Shown: piece by piece, positions 17,390 to 28,162 of the stretch
Numbering within the stretch: the stretch's first letter is position 1
How the letters are laid out: every line of letters starts with the position of its first letter
Source of the DNA: Bifidobacterium pseudolongum subsp. pseudolongum DSM 20099
Lineage (GTDB): Bacteria > Actinomycetota > Actinomycetes > Actinomycetales > Bifidobacteriaceae
Assembly: GCF_000771225.1 (NCBI RefSeq)
Contig: NZ_JDTZ01000003.1
Coordinates: 248,001-312,000 of the forward strand
Direction of reading: 5' to 3'
Length of the DNA: 64,000 nucleotides
The notes under the pieces: generated by a model
What the model was told of the DNA's origin: nothing
Seen by the model: the letters and a program-made list of their open reading frames with translations, nothing else
Databases searched by the model: none
Position numbers and translations under genes: made by a program

Positions 17390-17409
17390 CGATCAGTCAA
17401 GGAGACCTT

Positions 17410-18774
17410 ATGACCAACCTTTCGATGGCGGGCATGTTCCATTGGAAACTGCACGGCAATGGCAAGACCTTGGGACCGGGGGAGGTCGTCGAGCCCAACG
17501 AGCGCCTCACCTGGCCGCGCACGATTGAGATCGGCGCGCAGCATGTGGTAGCCATGTTCGGCGCCACATTCCTCGTGCCGATCCTCACCCATTTCGACCC
17601 ATCCACCACACTGTTCTTCACGGCATTCTCTACGGCCCTGTTCCTGTTGATCAACAAGAACATCCTGCCGTCGTACCTCGGGTCCTCCTTTGGCTTCATC
17701 GCGCCAATCACGGCCGTGTACAGCTCCGGCAAAGGCATCGCCGTCGCAAGTTTCGGCATCTTGTGCACCGGTGTGCTTCTGGCCTTGATAGGCGTGGCCG
17801 TGCAATACGCAGGCGCCATATGGATCGACCGCATCATGCCGCCTGTGGTCAACGGCGCAATCGTCGCGATCATTGGCTTCAACCTGGCGCCCACGGTGTG
17901 GACCAACTTCCAGACGGCGCCAGACACCGCGCTCGTCACGCTGTTGGCGGTCGTGCTCGTGGCCGTGCTGTTCAAAGGCCTGCTGGGACGCCTCAATATC
18001 CTCATCGGCGTGCTGATCGGCTACGTGTACGCGTGCTTCCGCGGACAGGTCGACTTCGCCGCGATCTCCGACGCCTCGTGGATCGGCTTCCCTGAATTCC
18101 ACCTGCCGCAGGTTGATTTCTCCGTGCTGCCGATGTTCCTGCCCGTCGTGCTCGTGCTCATCGCTGAAAACGTGGGGCATGTCAAGTCCGTGGCCGCCAT
18201 GACCGGCCATGACTACGACAACCAGATCGGCACCGCGCTCATCGCCGACGGCCTCGGCACTACCGTCGCCGGCTTCGGCGGCGGCTCCGGCACCACCACA
18301 TACGGCGAGAACATCGGCGTCATGGCCGCGACCAAGGTCTATTCGACCGCCGCGTATTGGTGCGCCGCCGCTTTTGCGCTCATCCTCTCGCTGTGCCCCA
18401 AGTTCGGCGAGGTCATCAACTCGATTCCCGCCGGTGTGCTCGGCGGCGTCACGACGCTGCTCTACGGCATGATCGGCATGATCGGCGTGCAGATCTGGGT
18501 GGACAACAAGGTCGACTTCAGCAAGCCGCTCAACATCATGACCGCCGCCATCGTCATGATCATCGGCATCGCCAACTTCCAGTTCGCGCTTTCCGACGTG
18601 CAGTTCAACGGCATCGCGATCGGCTCGATCGCCGTGCTCGTGCTGTACCACGGCCTCAAGGCCATCGGGCGCGCGACAGGCGCGATCCCCAAGACCTCGT
18701 CGGTCGTGCGTGACCAAGGCAAGCCGTCCGAACCATTGCACCCCATCCAGGAAGACGGCGACCAGAACCGCTGA
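17410..18774 (+). CDS. uraA: Uracil permease, NCS2 family
   Basis: Proton-coupled uptake of uracil or a related nucleobase. It has 454 residues and about 14 membrane segments. The NCS2 region ENVGHVKSVAAMTGHDYDNQ matches the substrate-site helix of UraA-type proteins, and GGGSGTTTYGENIGVMA matches the conserved C-terminal signature. Start ATG 17410 has AAGGAG five bases upstream; an open extension to 17356 would include the leader hairpin and is rejected. Pyrimidine rather than purine substrate is inferred from this resemblance. It is monocistronic, bounded by the 15-bp hairpin at 18797. Confidence 0.87.
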   Translation: MTNLSMAGMFHWKLHGNGKTLGPGEVVEPNERLTWPRTIEIGAQHVVAMFGATFLVPILTHFDPSTTLFFTAFSTALFLLINKNILPSYLGSSFGFIAPITAVYSSGKGIAVASFGILCTGVLLALIGVAVQYAGAIWIDRIMPPVVNGAIVAIIGFNLAPTVWTNFQTAPDTALVTLLAVVLVAVLFKGLLGRLNILIGVLIGYVYACFRGQVDFAAISDASWIGFPEFHLPQVDFSVLPMFLPVVLVLIAENVGHVKSVAAMTGHDYDNQIGTALIADGLGTTVAGFGGGSGTTTYGENIGVMAATKVYSTAAYWCAAAFALILSLCPKFGEVINSIPAGVLGGVTTLLYGMIGMIGVQIWVDNKVDFSKPLNIMTAAIVMIIGIANFQFALSDVQFNGIAIGSIAVLVLYHGLKAIGRATGAIPKTSSVVRDQGKPSEPLHPIQEDGDQNR

Positions 18775-18796
18775 CCGGTCTGCCCTCCCTCTCACG

Positions 18797-18832
18797 GGCG
18801 CGCCGCGACATCCGCGTATGTCGCGGCGCGCC
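18797..18832. terminator. 15-bp GC-only-type hairpin after the permease
   Basis: Perfect stem 18797-18811 with 18818-18832 and a six-base loop. There is no T-tract. Confidence 0.65.
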
Positions 18833-18953
18833 GCCGTATATGCGCCCCGAGGCGCCGCTGTGCGCGGTGTGTGGTTCGTAGCGGCCTTCGGATATAGTTG
18901 ACGAGTTTGCGCATATCGCGCGAATTATTCAACGATTTTTATGAAAGGCCATT

Positions 18954-20801
18954 GTGCCCGATTTACAGATGACTTCCGAAGAACAGGCCGACTATGACGA
19001 GCCTGAGATGACGTTCGCCGAACTCGGCGTGCCCGGCCCGCTTGTGCATGCGCTGGCCGACGAAGGCAAACGAACCGCCTTCCCCATTCAGCAGGACACC
19101 CTGCCGGATTCGCTTGCCGGCCGTGATGTGCTCGGCCGAGGCCGCACCGGCTCGGGCAAGACCCTCGCCTTCACATTGCCGCTCGTCACCCGTCTGGGCG
19201 ACGTGACGTACGACGACGGCGTTTCGATGGAGGATTTCCGCTCGGCGGTGCGCAAAGCGCAGCGCGACCGCGTCAAGGCTCTGCGCCACAGCGACGCGAC
19301 GCCGCACCCGCGTGGTCTGATCCTGGCCCCCACGCGCGAATTGGCGAACCAGATCAACGATGTGGTGGCGCCGCTCGCCCATGTGTATGGCATGACGACG
19401 ACGACCGTGTACGGTGGCGTGCGGTACAGCAGACAGATCAACGACCTCAAGGCCGGCGCCGACATTGTGGTGGCCTGCCCAGGCCGCTTGGAGGACCTCA
19501 TCGAACAGGGCGCGCTGACCTTGGACGATGTGCGCGTCGTGGTGCTCGACGAGGCCGATGAGATGGCGGACATGGGCTTCCTGCCACCGATCCGCCGCAT
19601 CCTCAAGCAGATTTCCCCCGACGCCCAGCACATGCTGTTCTCCGCGACGCTCGACCATGGCGTCGACGAGGTCGTGGACGAGTTCCTCAACGACCCCAAG
19701 GTGCACAGCGTCGACGAGGTGACATCCGCGGTCGATCTGATGACCCACCATGTGTTCCTCACCACGCGCAACGACAAGCCCGCCCTCGTGCGCAAGCTGG
19801 CCTCCGGGTCCGGACGCCGCATCCTCTTCACGCGCACGAAGTTCCAAGCGCAGAAGCTCGCCAAATCACTGACCCAGCAGGGCATTCCGGCGGCCGAGCT
19901 CCACGGCAACCTCAACCAGAACCAGCGTGACCGCAACCTGCAGGCCTTCGAATCGGGTTCGGTGAACGTGCTCGTGGCCACTGATGTGGCCGCGCGTGGC
20001 ATCGACGTCAGTGGTGTGGAACTCGTGGTGCAGGTCGACCCGCCGGACGACCCTAAGTCGTTCCTGCACCGTTCCGGCCGTACGGCGCGGGCCGGCAAGG
20101 CCGGCGACGTGATCACCGTGATCACGCCGGACCAGCGCCGCTATGCGCGCAAACTGCTGCATCAGGCGGGCATCGACGTCAAGCCGCTCGAGGTCAAGCC
20201 TGATTCGCCGCAAGTGCTCGAGCTTGTAGGCACGCCTGCAGAGCCTGTCGAAGGCTGGACGCTGCCTCCGCTCAAGCGCGCCGAGCGCCAAGGCGCGCCG
20301 GGCAAGTCCCGCAATCGCCGCCGTGGACGCCGCGGCGAGGACCGTGGGGCGGAGCGTGAACCGCGGCGCTCACGCAGCCCGAAGGGCGGCAAGCGTTCGC
20401 GTTCCGAACGTGCGCAGGACCGCCGCGACAGCCAGCGGCAGCAGTTCACCGAGGAGCAGCGTGAGTTCGCGCAGCGGTTCCTCGGCGATGTACGCAGTAT
20501 GCGCGACGACCACCCAGCGCATCATGACGCCGAACGGGGCCGTGATGGCGTACCGGCTGGCAAGGCGTCGAAGAAGCACAAGAAGCAGGGCAAGGGCAAG
20601 CGCAATTACGAGAACGGCGCCAAGCGCATCCAGCGCAAGGAGCAGCGTCTGGTGCGCGACGAGCGCGACGAAGCCGTGAAACGCCATGAGCGCCGGCTCA
20701 AGGCACGCGACGCGAGCCGCAAGGGCCGCCCCGCCGCGAACCGCAAGCGGCACACGAAGCACAAGGCTTCGGCGCCGTTCCGCACGCGCTCACGCTCGTA
20801 A
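18954..20801 (+). CDS. DEAD-box RNA helicase with basic C-terminal tail
   Basis: ATP-dependent RNA helicase, probably for ribosome assembly or mRNA decay and cold adaptation. It has 615 residues. The helicase core (about 20-420) shows the Q-motif region, Walker A RGRTGSGKT, Ia PTRELANQ, DEAD box VVLDEADEMADMGF, SAT and HRSGRTARAGKAG. An extra segment of about 45 residues sits between Walker A and motif Ia. From about residue 440 to the end the protein is Arg/Lys/Glu-rich and low in complexity, as in RhlE or CsdA tails that bind RNA. The GTG start has GAAAGG upstream. It is monocistronic, closed by the hairpin at 20824. Confidence 0.92.
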   Translation: MPDLQMTSEEQADYDEPEMTFAELGVPGPLVHALADEGKRTAFPIQQDTLPDSLAGRDVLGRGRTGSGKTLAFTLPLVTRLGDVTYDDGVSMEDFRSAVRKAQRDRVKALRHSDATPHPRGLILAPTRELANQINDVVAPLAHVYGMTTTTVYGGVRYSRQINDLKAGADIVVACPGRLEDLIEQGALTLDDVRVVVLDEADEMADMGFLPPIRRILKQISPDAQHMLFSATLDHGVDEVVDEFLNDPKVHSVDEVTSAVDLMTHHVFLTTRNDKPALVRKLASGSGRRILFTRTKFQAQKLAKSLTQQGIPAAELHGNLNQNQRDRNLQAFESGSVNVLVATDVAARGIDVSGVELVVQVDPPDDPKSFLHRSGRTARAGKAGDVITVITPDQRRYARKLLHQAGIDVKPLEVKPDSPQVLELVGTPAEPVEGWTLPPLKRAERQGAPGKSRNRRRGRRGEDRGAEREPRRSRSPKGGKRSRSERAQDRRDSQRQQFTEEQREFAQRFLGDVRSMRDDHPAHHDAERGRDGVPAGKASKKHKKQGKGKRNYENGAKRIQRKEQRLVRDERDEAVKRHERRLKARDASRKGRPAANRKRHTKHKASAPFRTRSRS

Positions 20802-20823
20802 TCCCAAGACACGGCGAACCGCA

Positions 20824-20867
20824 ACATGGCCGTACAGCCACACGATCACATGGCTGTACGGCCTTGT
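20824..20867. terminator. Hairpin between convergent helicase and SDR genes
   Basis: A stem of about 19 bp with one mismatch; its 13-bp perfect core is 20828-20840 with 20851-20863. TTGTTGT follows on the plus strand. Confidence 0.7.
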
Positions 20868-20895
20868 TGTGATGTCACCGCGCCGTGCGGCTGGT

Positions 20896-21684
20896 CTACC
20901 GTGACGTGTGCGGATCGCCGCCGTTCATATACGCAGCGCATCGTGCGGCAAGGCGCGTGGGCACACCGCGCACACCGAGCGCGGTCAGCTTGGCGAACGC
21001 CCCCGAATAGGCGAGTGCGCTGCCGGCCTGCATCTTGGCGTAGGCGAACCGCGCGACCGCCTGCGGTGTGGACGGTTTGACCATCGTGAAGAAATTCCTG
21101 CCGTGCATGTTGGCGGCGCGTTCGAATCCAGTGGAGACCGGACCGGGGCACACCACGGTGCAGGTGACGCCGGTGCCGCGCAGCTCGTAGGCGAGCGCCA
21201 CACTCAATGAGCGCACAAACGCCTTGGTCGCGTAATACATGGCCATGTAGGGGCCCGGCAACGCCGCGGCGACCGACGCGATGTTGAGGATGCGCCCATG
21301 TCCGCGCGTGCGCATCCTGCGCCCGAAGCGATGGCACAATTCGGCGAGCGTGACCATGTTCACCTGCATCATCGCGCGCATGTGGTCGTCGTCCATGTCG
21401 AGGAATGTGTTCCAGTCCCCGAACCCGGCGTCGTTGATGAGCGTGTCGGTCGTTATATGGCGTTCCACGGTGTACTGTTCCAGGCGGGCGGCTGCGTCGG
21501 GCTGCGCGAGGTCCAGCGTGATTGCCGTGACCTTGCCGTGGTAGTCGCGTTCCAGATTGGCTTTCACCACCGCGAGTTTGTCGGCGTTGCGGCCGGTGAT
21601 CAACAATTCGTCGTCATGTTGGGCGCACAGGAGCGCGAGTTGTGCTCCGATGCCCCCGCTGGCCCCGGTGATCAGTGTGGTCAT
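20896..21684 (-). CDS. Short-chain dehydrogenase/reductase
   Basis: NAD(P)-dependent oxidoreductase of the classical SDR family, 262 residues. The cofactor motif TGASGGIG lies at the N-terminus, the catalytic Ser in NIASVAAA, and the catalytic Tyr and Lys in YYATKAF. Start ATG 21684 has GGAGG upstream; the open frame extends further but only in shadow sequence. The substrate is not predictable; relatives include short-chain acyl or sugar alcohol oxidoreductases. It converges with the helicase gene and is divergent from the copper ATPase gene. Confidence 0.85.
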   Translation of the reverse strand: MTTLITGASGGIGAQLALLCAQHDDELLITGRNADKLAVVKANLERDYHGKVTAITLDLAQPDAAARLEQYTVERHITTDTLINDAGFGDWNTFLDMDDDHMRAMMQVNMVTLAELCHRFGRRMRTRGHGRILNIASVAAALPGPYMAMYYATKAFVRSLSVALAYELRGTGVTCTVVCPGPVSTGFERAANMHGRNFFTMVKPSTPQAVARFAYAKMQAGSALAYSGAFAKLTALGVRGVPTRLAARCAAYMNGGDPHTSR

Positions 21685-21892
21685 GGTGGTGCCTCCTTCA
21701 TGGTTCGGCTGGTTCCATGCACCAGCGTAGCCAGTGCATGCGGTGCGCCGGCGGTTTTCAGCTGCACGGCGACGTCCAGGCGTGGCACAGGCAACACGCG
21801 GGCGTGGAATACAGGGTGCGCCCGCGCTGCTGTACCAAGAAGAAGCATGCAAGACGTGCGCGTGATGTGCACGGTGCAACAGGAGGTGTCCG
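21685..21892. promoter_or_regulatory. Divergent region between SDR and copper ATPase genes
   Basis: 208 bases holding both promoters. I looked for CopY- or CsoR-type copper operators and found none convincing. It ends in AGGAGGT, the ATPase ribosome site. Confidence 0.4.
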
Positions 21893-24664
21893 GTGATCAA
21901 TGTCATCATCGTCGTGGTGGCGGTGCTGCTCAGTACGGCGCTCGTGTGGTTCTTCTTCGCGCCCCGCCGCGCCGCGCAGTCGGTGGAGGACCATGGCGTG
22001 CAGACAGCGCACATCACAGTGAAGGGCGGTTATGAGCCGGCGGTCGTGCAGGTGCCTGCGGGCAGTCCCATCCGCCTCGACTTCGACCGGCAGGAAAGCG
22101 GTGAATGCTCGTCGCACGTCGTGTTCCCCGACCTGGGCATCGACCGTGCGCTGCCCGCGTTCGATACCACGCAGCTCATGCTGCCGGCGCTCGCTCCAGG
22201 CACTTATCCGTTCGCGTGCGGTATGAACATGCTCCACGGCGAACTGCGCGTCACTGGTTCCGGTGACGAAGCACAGGGCATGCAGACACCGTCGCAGGCA
22301 ACGGGTGTGCTGCAGGGACCCGAGCAGATCCGCGCCGCGCAACAGGCGGAGGACAACGAGCGCGCGTATGAGGCACATGAGCTCACCCGTAGGCTCATCG
22401 TCGGCGTGGCGTGTACCGTGCCGTTGCTGCTGGTGGCGATGCTGCCGATGATCCCCGCAGTCGGCGCGTGGTTCCACAGCACGCTGCCCGCGTGGGTCAC
22501 CAGTCCGTGGCTGCAGTTGGCGCTCGCGCTGCCGGTCATGTGCTATTGCGGCTGGCCGGTGCACCGCACCGGTTGGATGGCGTTGGCACACCGGGCGCCC
22601 GAGATGAATTCGCTCGTCTCGGTCGGCACGGTCGCCGCATTCGCCTATTCACTCGTCGTCACGTTCTGGCCGGGCCTGTTGCCGCGGGGCGCGCGCGAGC
22701 CATACTACGAGGCCGTCGGCGTGATCATCACGCTGATGATTCTGGGGCAGCTGCTGGAGACGCGCGCGCGTGCCGGCACAGGCGCGGCGATCCGCGCGCT
22801 CATCGGGCTGCGCCCCGACACGGCGCATGTGGTGCGCGGCGGTGCAGTGGTCGATGTCCCGACCGACGACGTGCACGTTGGTGACATTGTGGAGATCCGG
22901 CCTGGGGAGCGCATACCCGTGGATGGTGTGGTGACCGATGGCGCGACCGCCGTGGATGAATCGATGGTCACGGGCGAGTCGATGCCGGTCACCAAGCGTG
23001 CGGGGAGCGAGGTCATTGGCGCGACCGTCAACACGACCGGTGCGATCCGCTACCGTGCCACACGTGTGGGCGCCGACACGACGCTCGCGCAGATCATCAC
23101 GCTCGTCAAGACGGCGCAGACGTCGAAGGCGCCGATCCAACGCATCGCGGACCGTGTGGCCGCCGTGTTCGTGCCAGCCGTGGTGCTGATCGCACTGTGG
23201 ACCTTTGTGGCATGGCGGCTGTGGGGCCCAATGGGGCAGCACGCCTACGGCATCATCTGTGCGATCTGCGTGCTGGTGATCGCATGCCCATGCGCGTTGG
23301 GTCTGGCCACGCCGTTGTCGATCACAATCGCCACCGGCAAGGGCGCGCAATACGGCGTGCTGTACCGCAACGCCCAGGCGTTGGAACGCACCGCCGCCGT
23401 GGATGTGGTGGTATTCGACAAGACCGGCACCATCACCGCAGGGCATCCTTCACTCACGCATGCAGTGGCATACTGCGGCGCAGATGGCGCGGACGGTACA
23501 GACACACCGCTCGATGACGGCGCATTCGCGCTCATTGCGGCGGCGGAGGCACGCTCGGAACACCCCCTCGCCCAAGCCGTCGTGGAGGCCGCCCGCGCCC
23601 GGAGCCTTGACTTGCCCGACGCCAGCGCATTCACCAGTGCGCCCGGTCAGGGCGTGCTGGCCACTGTGCGGGGCCACGCCGTGCGTGTGGGCAACGCCGC
23701 GTTGCTGGACGGCGCCATACCCGCGCAGCAGATGGACGACGCACACGGGATTATGGAACGGTTCGCCGCCGCAGGCGCCACGCCGGTACTGGCCGCCATC
23801 GATGGCTCCCTTGTGGCGGTGCTCGCCGTGGCCGACACCGTCAAACCGGACGCACACGAAGCCATCGCGGCGCTGCACGCGCGCGGCGTGCAGACGGTCA
23901 TGCTCACCGGTGACAACGCCACAACCGCCCATGCCATCGCGCATCAGGTCGGCATGAGCACTGTGGTGGCCAATGTGGCTCCACAAGCCAAGGAGCAGGT
24001 GATTCGCATGGTGCAGGACCAAGGGCATGTGGTGGCCATGGTGGGCGACGGCATCAACGACGCTCCTGCCCTTGTGCGCGCGGATGTGGGCATGGCGATG
24101 GGCACCGGCACCGATGTGGCCATGGAGTCCGCCGACATCACCCTCATGCACGGTTCGCCGATGGCGGTGGTGACCGCATGGGACCTCTCACGCGCCACCA
24201 TGCGCAACATCCGGGAAAACCTCGGCTTCGCGCTGGGCTACAACGGACTCGGCATCCCCGTGGCCGCCGGTGTGCTGTATCCCGCGTGGCACATCCTGCT
24301 CAGTCCGATGATCGCGGGTGCGGCCATGGCGTTCTCATCGCTCTCGGTTGTGCTCAACGCTAACCGGCTGCATGCCTTCGACCCGACCTGTGCTAAGCCT
24401 AGACATACCACAGGGCGCCTTGCGCCCGTCACCATCGACGAGCAGGCGCTCGCCAAGCCGGCGGCAGGCAATACCGCCGGCACAACGAAAGGACACACCA
24501 TGAACGATGTACATGAGGCGATTGACCCGGTCTGCGGCATGGTCGTCGATCCGGAGCACGCGGCGGACACGCGCGTCTTCCACGGCAAAACCATCTATTT
24601 CTGCAACCCCCATTGCGCCGAGGTCTTTGATCAGGACCCCGCGAAGTACGCGGACGAGGCGTGA
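21893..24664 (+). CDS. Cupredoxin-P1B copper ATPase-YHS fusion protein
   Basis: Copper-transporting P-type ATPase, probably exporting Cu(I). It has 923 residues in three parts. First come an N-terminal membrane helix (about 2-22) and a cupredoxin-like domain (about 35-125) with candidate copper ligands in ECSSHVVF and [10 protein letters not shown]. Then the P1B core has TGES, CPC in the transport helix (residue 465), DKTGTIT with the phosphorylated Asp (509), [16 protein letters not shown] and [10 protein letters not shown]. Last is a C-terminal YHS metal-binding domain from about residue 878 ([19 protein letters not shown]). No classical N-terminal HMA domain is present; the cupredoxin takes its place. 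GTG start with AGGAGGT. Its stop overlaps msrAB. Confidence 0.9.
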   Translation: MINVIIVVVAVLLSTALVWFFFAPRRAAQSVEDHGVQTAHITVKGGYEPAVVQVPAGSPIRLDFDRQESGECSSHVVFPDLGIDRALPAFDTTQLMLPALAPGTYPFACGMNMLHGELRVTGSGDEAQGMQTPSQATGVLQGPEQIRAAQQAEDNERAYEAHELTRRLIVGVACTVPLLLVAMLPMIPAVGAWFHSTLPAWVTSPWLQLALALPVMCYCGWPVHRTGWMALAHRAPEMNSLVSVGTVAAFAYSLVVTFWPGLLPRGAREPYYEAVGVIITLMILGQLLETRARAGTGAAIRALIGLRPDTAHVVRGGAVVDVPTDDVHVGDIVEIRPGERIPVDGVVTDGATAVDESMVTGESMPVTKRAGSEVIGATVNTTGAIRYRATRVGADTTLAQIITLVKTAQTSKAPIQRIADRVAAVFVPAVVLIALWTFVAWRLWGPMGQHAYGIICAICVLVIACPCALGLATPLSITIATGKGAQYGVLYRNAQALERTAAVDVVVFDKTGTITAGHPSLTHAVAYCGADGADGTDTPLDDGAFALIAAAEARSEHPLAQAVVEAARARSLDLPDASAFTSAPGQGVLATVRGHAVRVGNAALLDGAIPAQQMDDAHGIMERFAAAGATPVLAAIDGSLVAVLAVADTVKPDAHEAIAALHARGVQTVMLTGDNATTAHAIAHQVGMSTVVANVAPQAKEQVIRMVQDQGHVVAMVGDGINDAPALVRADVGMAMGTGTDVAMESADITLMHGSPMAVVTAWDLSRATMRNIRENLGFALGYNGLGIPVAAGVLYPAWHILLSPMIAGAAMAFSSLSVVLNANRLHAFDPTCAKPRHTTGRLAPVTIDEQALAKPAAGNTAGTTKGHTMNDVHEAIDPVCGMVVDPEHAADTRVFHGKTIYFCNPHCAEVFDQDPAKYADEA

Positions 24665-25665
24665 GCGCCATGGCCGCGCATGATGCGGAGCCGGCCGCCG
24701 AAGCACATGTGGCATATATGGCCGGCGGCTGTTTCTGGGGGCTTGAACGTGCCATGCAGAACGTCGACGGCGTCACCGACACGACCGTGGGGTATGCGCA
24801 ATCCAACACGCCCAATCCCACATACCGGCAGGTGTGTTCCGGCGCAACGGGTGCCGTGGAGACGGTGCGCGTTGCCTATGACCCGGAGCGCGTGAGCCTG
24901 CGGACGTTGACGCTGCTGTTTCTGGACATCATCGACCCGTTCAGCGTCGACCGCCAAGGCAACGACGTCGGTGCGCAGTACCGTTCCGGCCTGTATCCGG
25001 CCGGTGAGCGCGCCGCCGAACAACGTGTGGTGTATGAGGAGGCGCTGGCGCAACTCGCGCAACGTGCCGGCCACGAACCGGCTGTGGAAGTGGAGCAGTT
25101 GCGCAACTTCACACCTGCGGAGCCCGAGCATCAGGATTATCTACTCGTCAATCTGGGTGGTTATTGCCATATTCCGGTGGATGTGATCAACCATATGCGT
25201 GAGCGCCAACGCTACATCGAACGTATCTGGTGCCTAACCCCCGAACAATATGAGGTCACGCAGCACGCCGCCACAGAGGCGCCGTTCCGCAACGAATACG
25301 ACCGTGTGTTCGAACCGGGCATCTATGTGGACCGCGTCAGTGGCGAGCCGTTGTTCTTCTCGACCGACAAATTCGATTCCGGATGCGGATGGCCGGCGTT
25401 CAGCGCGCCAATCGACCGCGCGTCGGTGCGTGAGGTCGAAGACTACAGTCTGCCGATGCACCCGCGTCTCGAAGTGCGCGCGACGGGTTCCAACAGCCAC
25501 CTAGGCCATGTGTTCTCGGACGGTCCGCGAGAGCGCGGCGGTCTGCGGTACTGCATGAATTCGGCGTCGCTGCGTTTTGTGCCACGCGACCGGATGGCCA
25601 GTGAAGGCTATGGCGATCTGGTGGAGGCCCTGGACGCGCGGATTCGCGACCAATCCGAGGCCTGA
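24661..25665 (+). CDS. msrAB: Fused peptide methionine sulfoxide reductase MsrA-MsrB
   Basis: Repairs oxidised methionine: the MsrA domain (about 15-170) reduces the S-sulfoxide and MsrB (about 200-330) the R-sulfoxide. The MsrA catalytic Cys is in GGCFWGLE. MsrB shows [20 protein letters not shown] and the catalytic Cys in [11 protein letters not shown]. The CxxC zinc pairs of many MsrBs are absent ([11 protein letters not shown] instead), so this is the zinc-free type. The GTG start overlaps the ATPase stop as GTGA; an ATG at 24670 is an alternative. Coupling to a copper ATPase suggests joint defence against copper-driven oxidation (inference). Confidence 0.92.
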   Translation: MSAMAAHDAEPAAEAHVAYMAGGCFWGLERAMQNVDGVTDTTVGYAQSNTPNPTYRQVCSGATGAVETVRVAYDPERVSLRTLTLLFLDIIDPFSVDRQGNDVGAQYRSGLYPAGERAAEQRVVYEEALAQLAQRAGHEPAVEVEQLRNFTPAEPEHQDYLLVNLGGYCHIPVDVINHMRERQRYIERIWCLTPEQYEVTQHAATEAPFRNEYDRVFEPGIYVDRVSGEPLFFSTDKFDSGCGWPAFSAPIDRASVREVEDYSLPMHPRLEVRATGSNSHLGHVFSDGPRERGGLRYCMNSASLRFVPRDRMASEGYGDLVEALDARIRDQSEA

Positions 25666-25686
25666 GCCACGCCAGTGCCGGCCGAG

Positions 25687-27183
25687 TCAGCGTGCGCGCC
25701 GGCGTTCGGCGATGCTGATGGCGATGCCGATGACCAGACCCACTGCAGCAGGCGCGAGCCATCCCAGTGACACCTGCTGCAGGGGCAACAGCGCGCACGC
25801 GCGGTCGAGCCATTCGAGATGTGCGCCGAACACCGCGGCCAATCCGCGGATGGCGTTGGCGCCACTGGCGATGCCGGCGCCCAGAACGGTCCACAGATAG
25901 GCGCGTGGGAAGCGTTGCGTGAAGACGCGGCCGAACAGCGCCAGCGCCACGAGCACGATTGCGATGGGGTAGAGGAACTCCAGCACCGGCACCGAAAGCG
26001 CGATGATGGCGCTCAGGCCGATGTTAGCGATGGCCAGGCTGATCAGCGTGAACACGAGGCTCCATACACGGTAGCTGACACGGTGGCCGGCCATACGGGG
26101 GAACGTGGTGTGGAAGTACGAGCTGCAGGTGGAGATGAGGCCGGTGCACACGTTGAAGCATGCGATGACGAAGACGATGCCGATGAAGGCGAGACCGACC
26201 GGGCCGAATGCGTGCGACGTGAGGTTCGTCAGCACGGTGGCGCCCGTATCGGTCGTGGGGTCGATGGCGCGGAAGGTCTCGGACACGGCGCCCACGAATC
26301 CCAACACGCCGTACACGATGATGAGCATGGCGCCGGTCCATAGGCCGCCGATGCCGGTCTCCGCCCGGTTGCGTGATTCGTCACGCACACCCAGCTCCTT
26401 GATGTTCGCCGAGATGACGATGCCGAAATACAATGCCGCGATCAGGTCCATCGTCTGGTAGCCGTCAAGGAATCCCTGAATGAGCTGGTCGTGCTTGTAG
26501 ACGCCGGTCGGTGCGGTGAACGGACCGTGCGGCACCACAAGGCACGCCACGAACAGCGCGGCGATCATGACCAGCAGGATCGGCCCCATGATCCGGCCGA
26601 GCACGGCGGTCAAACGGTCAGGATGCTGGGCCACCACAAACGCGAGGGCGAAGAACACCACGGAATAGGCGAATTGCGCCCATGGGCGCGCGCCACTGGG
26701 CAGAAACGGCACGACCGCCATCTCGAACGAGGTCGACGCCGTGCGTGGAATCGCGAACAGCGGGCCGATCGTGAGCATGATCGCCACGCCGAGGATGAGT
26801 GAGAAGTGGCGGGAGACGCGCGCCGAAAGATGCGCGAACCCACCGGCACGGGCCACCACAATCACCCCGAGGATTGGCAGGCCGACCGCCGAGATGGTGA
26901 AGCCGACCAGTGCGGGCACCGCCGCGTGGCCGCTCAACGCGCCGACGAGCGGCGGGAAGATGAGATTGCCGGCGCCGAAGAACATCGAGAAGAACGTGAC
27001 GGCCACGACGAATCGCTGTCTGCCGGTCAGCTGGGTGCGCTCACACTCCGGCGCCTGAGCCAATCCGGATTCGCGGCTCTGCGCAAGATCTTGTGCCACA
27101 GCGGTGGGTGTTTCGTGCGCGGGGTCGTCGGTGTGCGTGTGCTGAGATGGGGTAAGCGATGCCATTGCCGGTGGTGTCCTCAT
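25687..27183 (-). CDS. brnQ: Branched-chain amino acid transporter, BrnQ/LIVCS family
   Basis: Cation-coupled uptake of leucine, isoleucine and valine. It has 498 residues with about 12 membrane helices after a polar N-terminus of about 55 residues. The family N-terminal block FSMFFGAGNLIFPP is intact. Start ATG 27183 is taken as the first in frame; ATG 27165 is about as likely, and neither has a good ribosome site. It converges with msrAB with only 21 bases between stops and diverges from the peptidase E gene. Confidence 0.88.
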   Translation of the reverse strand: MRTPPAMASLTPSQHTHTDDPAHETPTAVAQDLAQSRESGLAQAPECERTQLTGRQRFVVAVTFFSMFFGAGNLIFPPLVGALSGHAAVPALVGFTISAVGLPILGVIVVARAGGFAHLSARVSRHFSLILGVAIMLTIGPLFAIPRTASTSFEMAVVPFLPSGARPWAQFAYSVVFFALAFVVAQHPDRLTAVLGRIMGPILLVMIAALFVACLVVPHGPFTAPTGVYKHDQLIQGFLDGYQTMDLIAALYFGIVISANIKELGVRDESRNRAETGIGGLWTGAMLIIVYGVLGFVGAVSETFRAIDPTTDTGATVLTNLTSHAFGPVGLAFIGIVFVIACFNVCTGLISTCSSYFHTTFPRMAGHRVSYRVWSLVFTLISLAIANIGLSAIIALSVPVLEFLYPIAIVLVALALFGRVFTQRFPRAYLWTVLGAGIASGANAIRGLAAVFGAHLEWLDRACALLPLQQVSLGWLAPAAVGLVIGIAISIAERRRAR

Positions 27184-27361
27184 GTGTCGTATGGGTAAAG
27201 CTGTGCACTAGGGTACCGCCGCCCCGCACCCGGCACACTGGGGTTGCGCGGTGAGGGCAAATGCCACCCTGTACGGTGGTGCGGTTCGCCTTGTGCGGCA
27301 TACACTGTGTGCAGGCACATTAACGGATGTGCCCCATCAGCACAACGGACCGGGGCGGGGC

Positions 27362-28057
27362 ATGGCATACGCAGACGATTGGGGTGGCGCCGACCCTCAT
27401 GCGCATGGTCGTGCGCGCCGGCTCTTCCTCATGTCGTCGCTCGTCGGCATGACGCCGGCCATCCGCCGGCTCATCCCCGACTTGGGGTGCCGGCGCATGG
27501 CGTTCATCCCAACCGCGAGCTATGCGGCCGACTACGGTGTGGCGAACCGTCTGATGCACTGGTGGTGGCGTGCCTTGGGCGTGGACGTGCATGTGGTCGA
27601 CCTGACCGATGCGCGCCGTTGGCGCATCCATGACGAATTACGCCGCGCTGGCGTGTTCTACGTGTGCGGCGGCAACACGTTCTACCTCATGCACTGCCTG
27701 CAGTCGAGTGGGGCGGCCGGCATCATCCGCGAGCGCGTGGCACAGGGCGTGCCGTATCTGGGGGAGTCCGCCGGCGCCGTGGCGGCTGCGCCGTTGATTG
27801 ACTACATCGCGCCGATGGACGAGCGGCCCGCGATAGCGGGGGAATCGACGGTGCCCGTGCCTGGTCTCGCGCTCAGTGCATACCGGGTGGTGCCGCATGT
27901 GCACGGGCTGGCGTTGGGGCGCGAGGCCGCACGCATCGTACGTGCACATGCCGCAGATCCGCGCTTTGTGCCGCTGCGCAATGACCAGGCGCTTGTGGTG
28001 GCCGGCACACAGGCGCGGGTCTTCACGACGCGCGCGGTGCTGCCGCTTGCCATGTGA
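27362..28057 (+). CDS. pepE: Peptidase E (S51 family)
   Basis: Serine peptidase related to alpha-aspartyl dipeptidase and cyanophycinase, 231 residues. The nucleophile Ser is in GESAGAVAAAP, with the preceding YVCGGNTFYL block typical of S51; a His in VVPHVHG lies downstream. ATG 27362 is used; GGGGCGGGG before it is a weak ribosome site, and the open frame reaches back to 27251. It cleaves Asp-X dipeptides in characterised members, but here specificity is inferred. It stands alone between brnQ (divergent) and gnd. Confidence 0.8.
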   Translation: MAYADDWGGADPHAHGRARRLFLMSSLVGMTPAIRRLIPDLGCRRMAFIPTASYAADYGVANRLMHWWWRALGVDVHVVDLTDARRWRIHDELRRAGVFYVCGGNTFYLMHCLQSSGAAGIIRERVAQGVPYLGESAGAVAAAPLIDYIAPMDERPAIAGESTVPVPGLALSAYRVVPHVHGLALGREAARIVRAHAADPRFVPLRNDQALVVAGTQARVFTTRAVLPLAM

Positions 28058-28162
28058 GCATGCGTTGCGCGAATTATGGCCATGCGCGGATACCTGACAC
28101 GTTCGGCGCCCGACCCGTTAGAATGGGCACGGAAACTGTTGTATACGATGTGGAGGAATGGC

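Noticed and set aside
21685..21892. CsoR or CopY operator before the copper ATPase
   Set aside because: No matching palindrome; partial G/C-rich matches are expected by chance.
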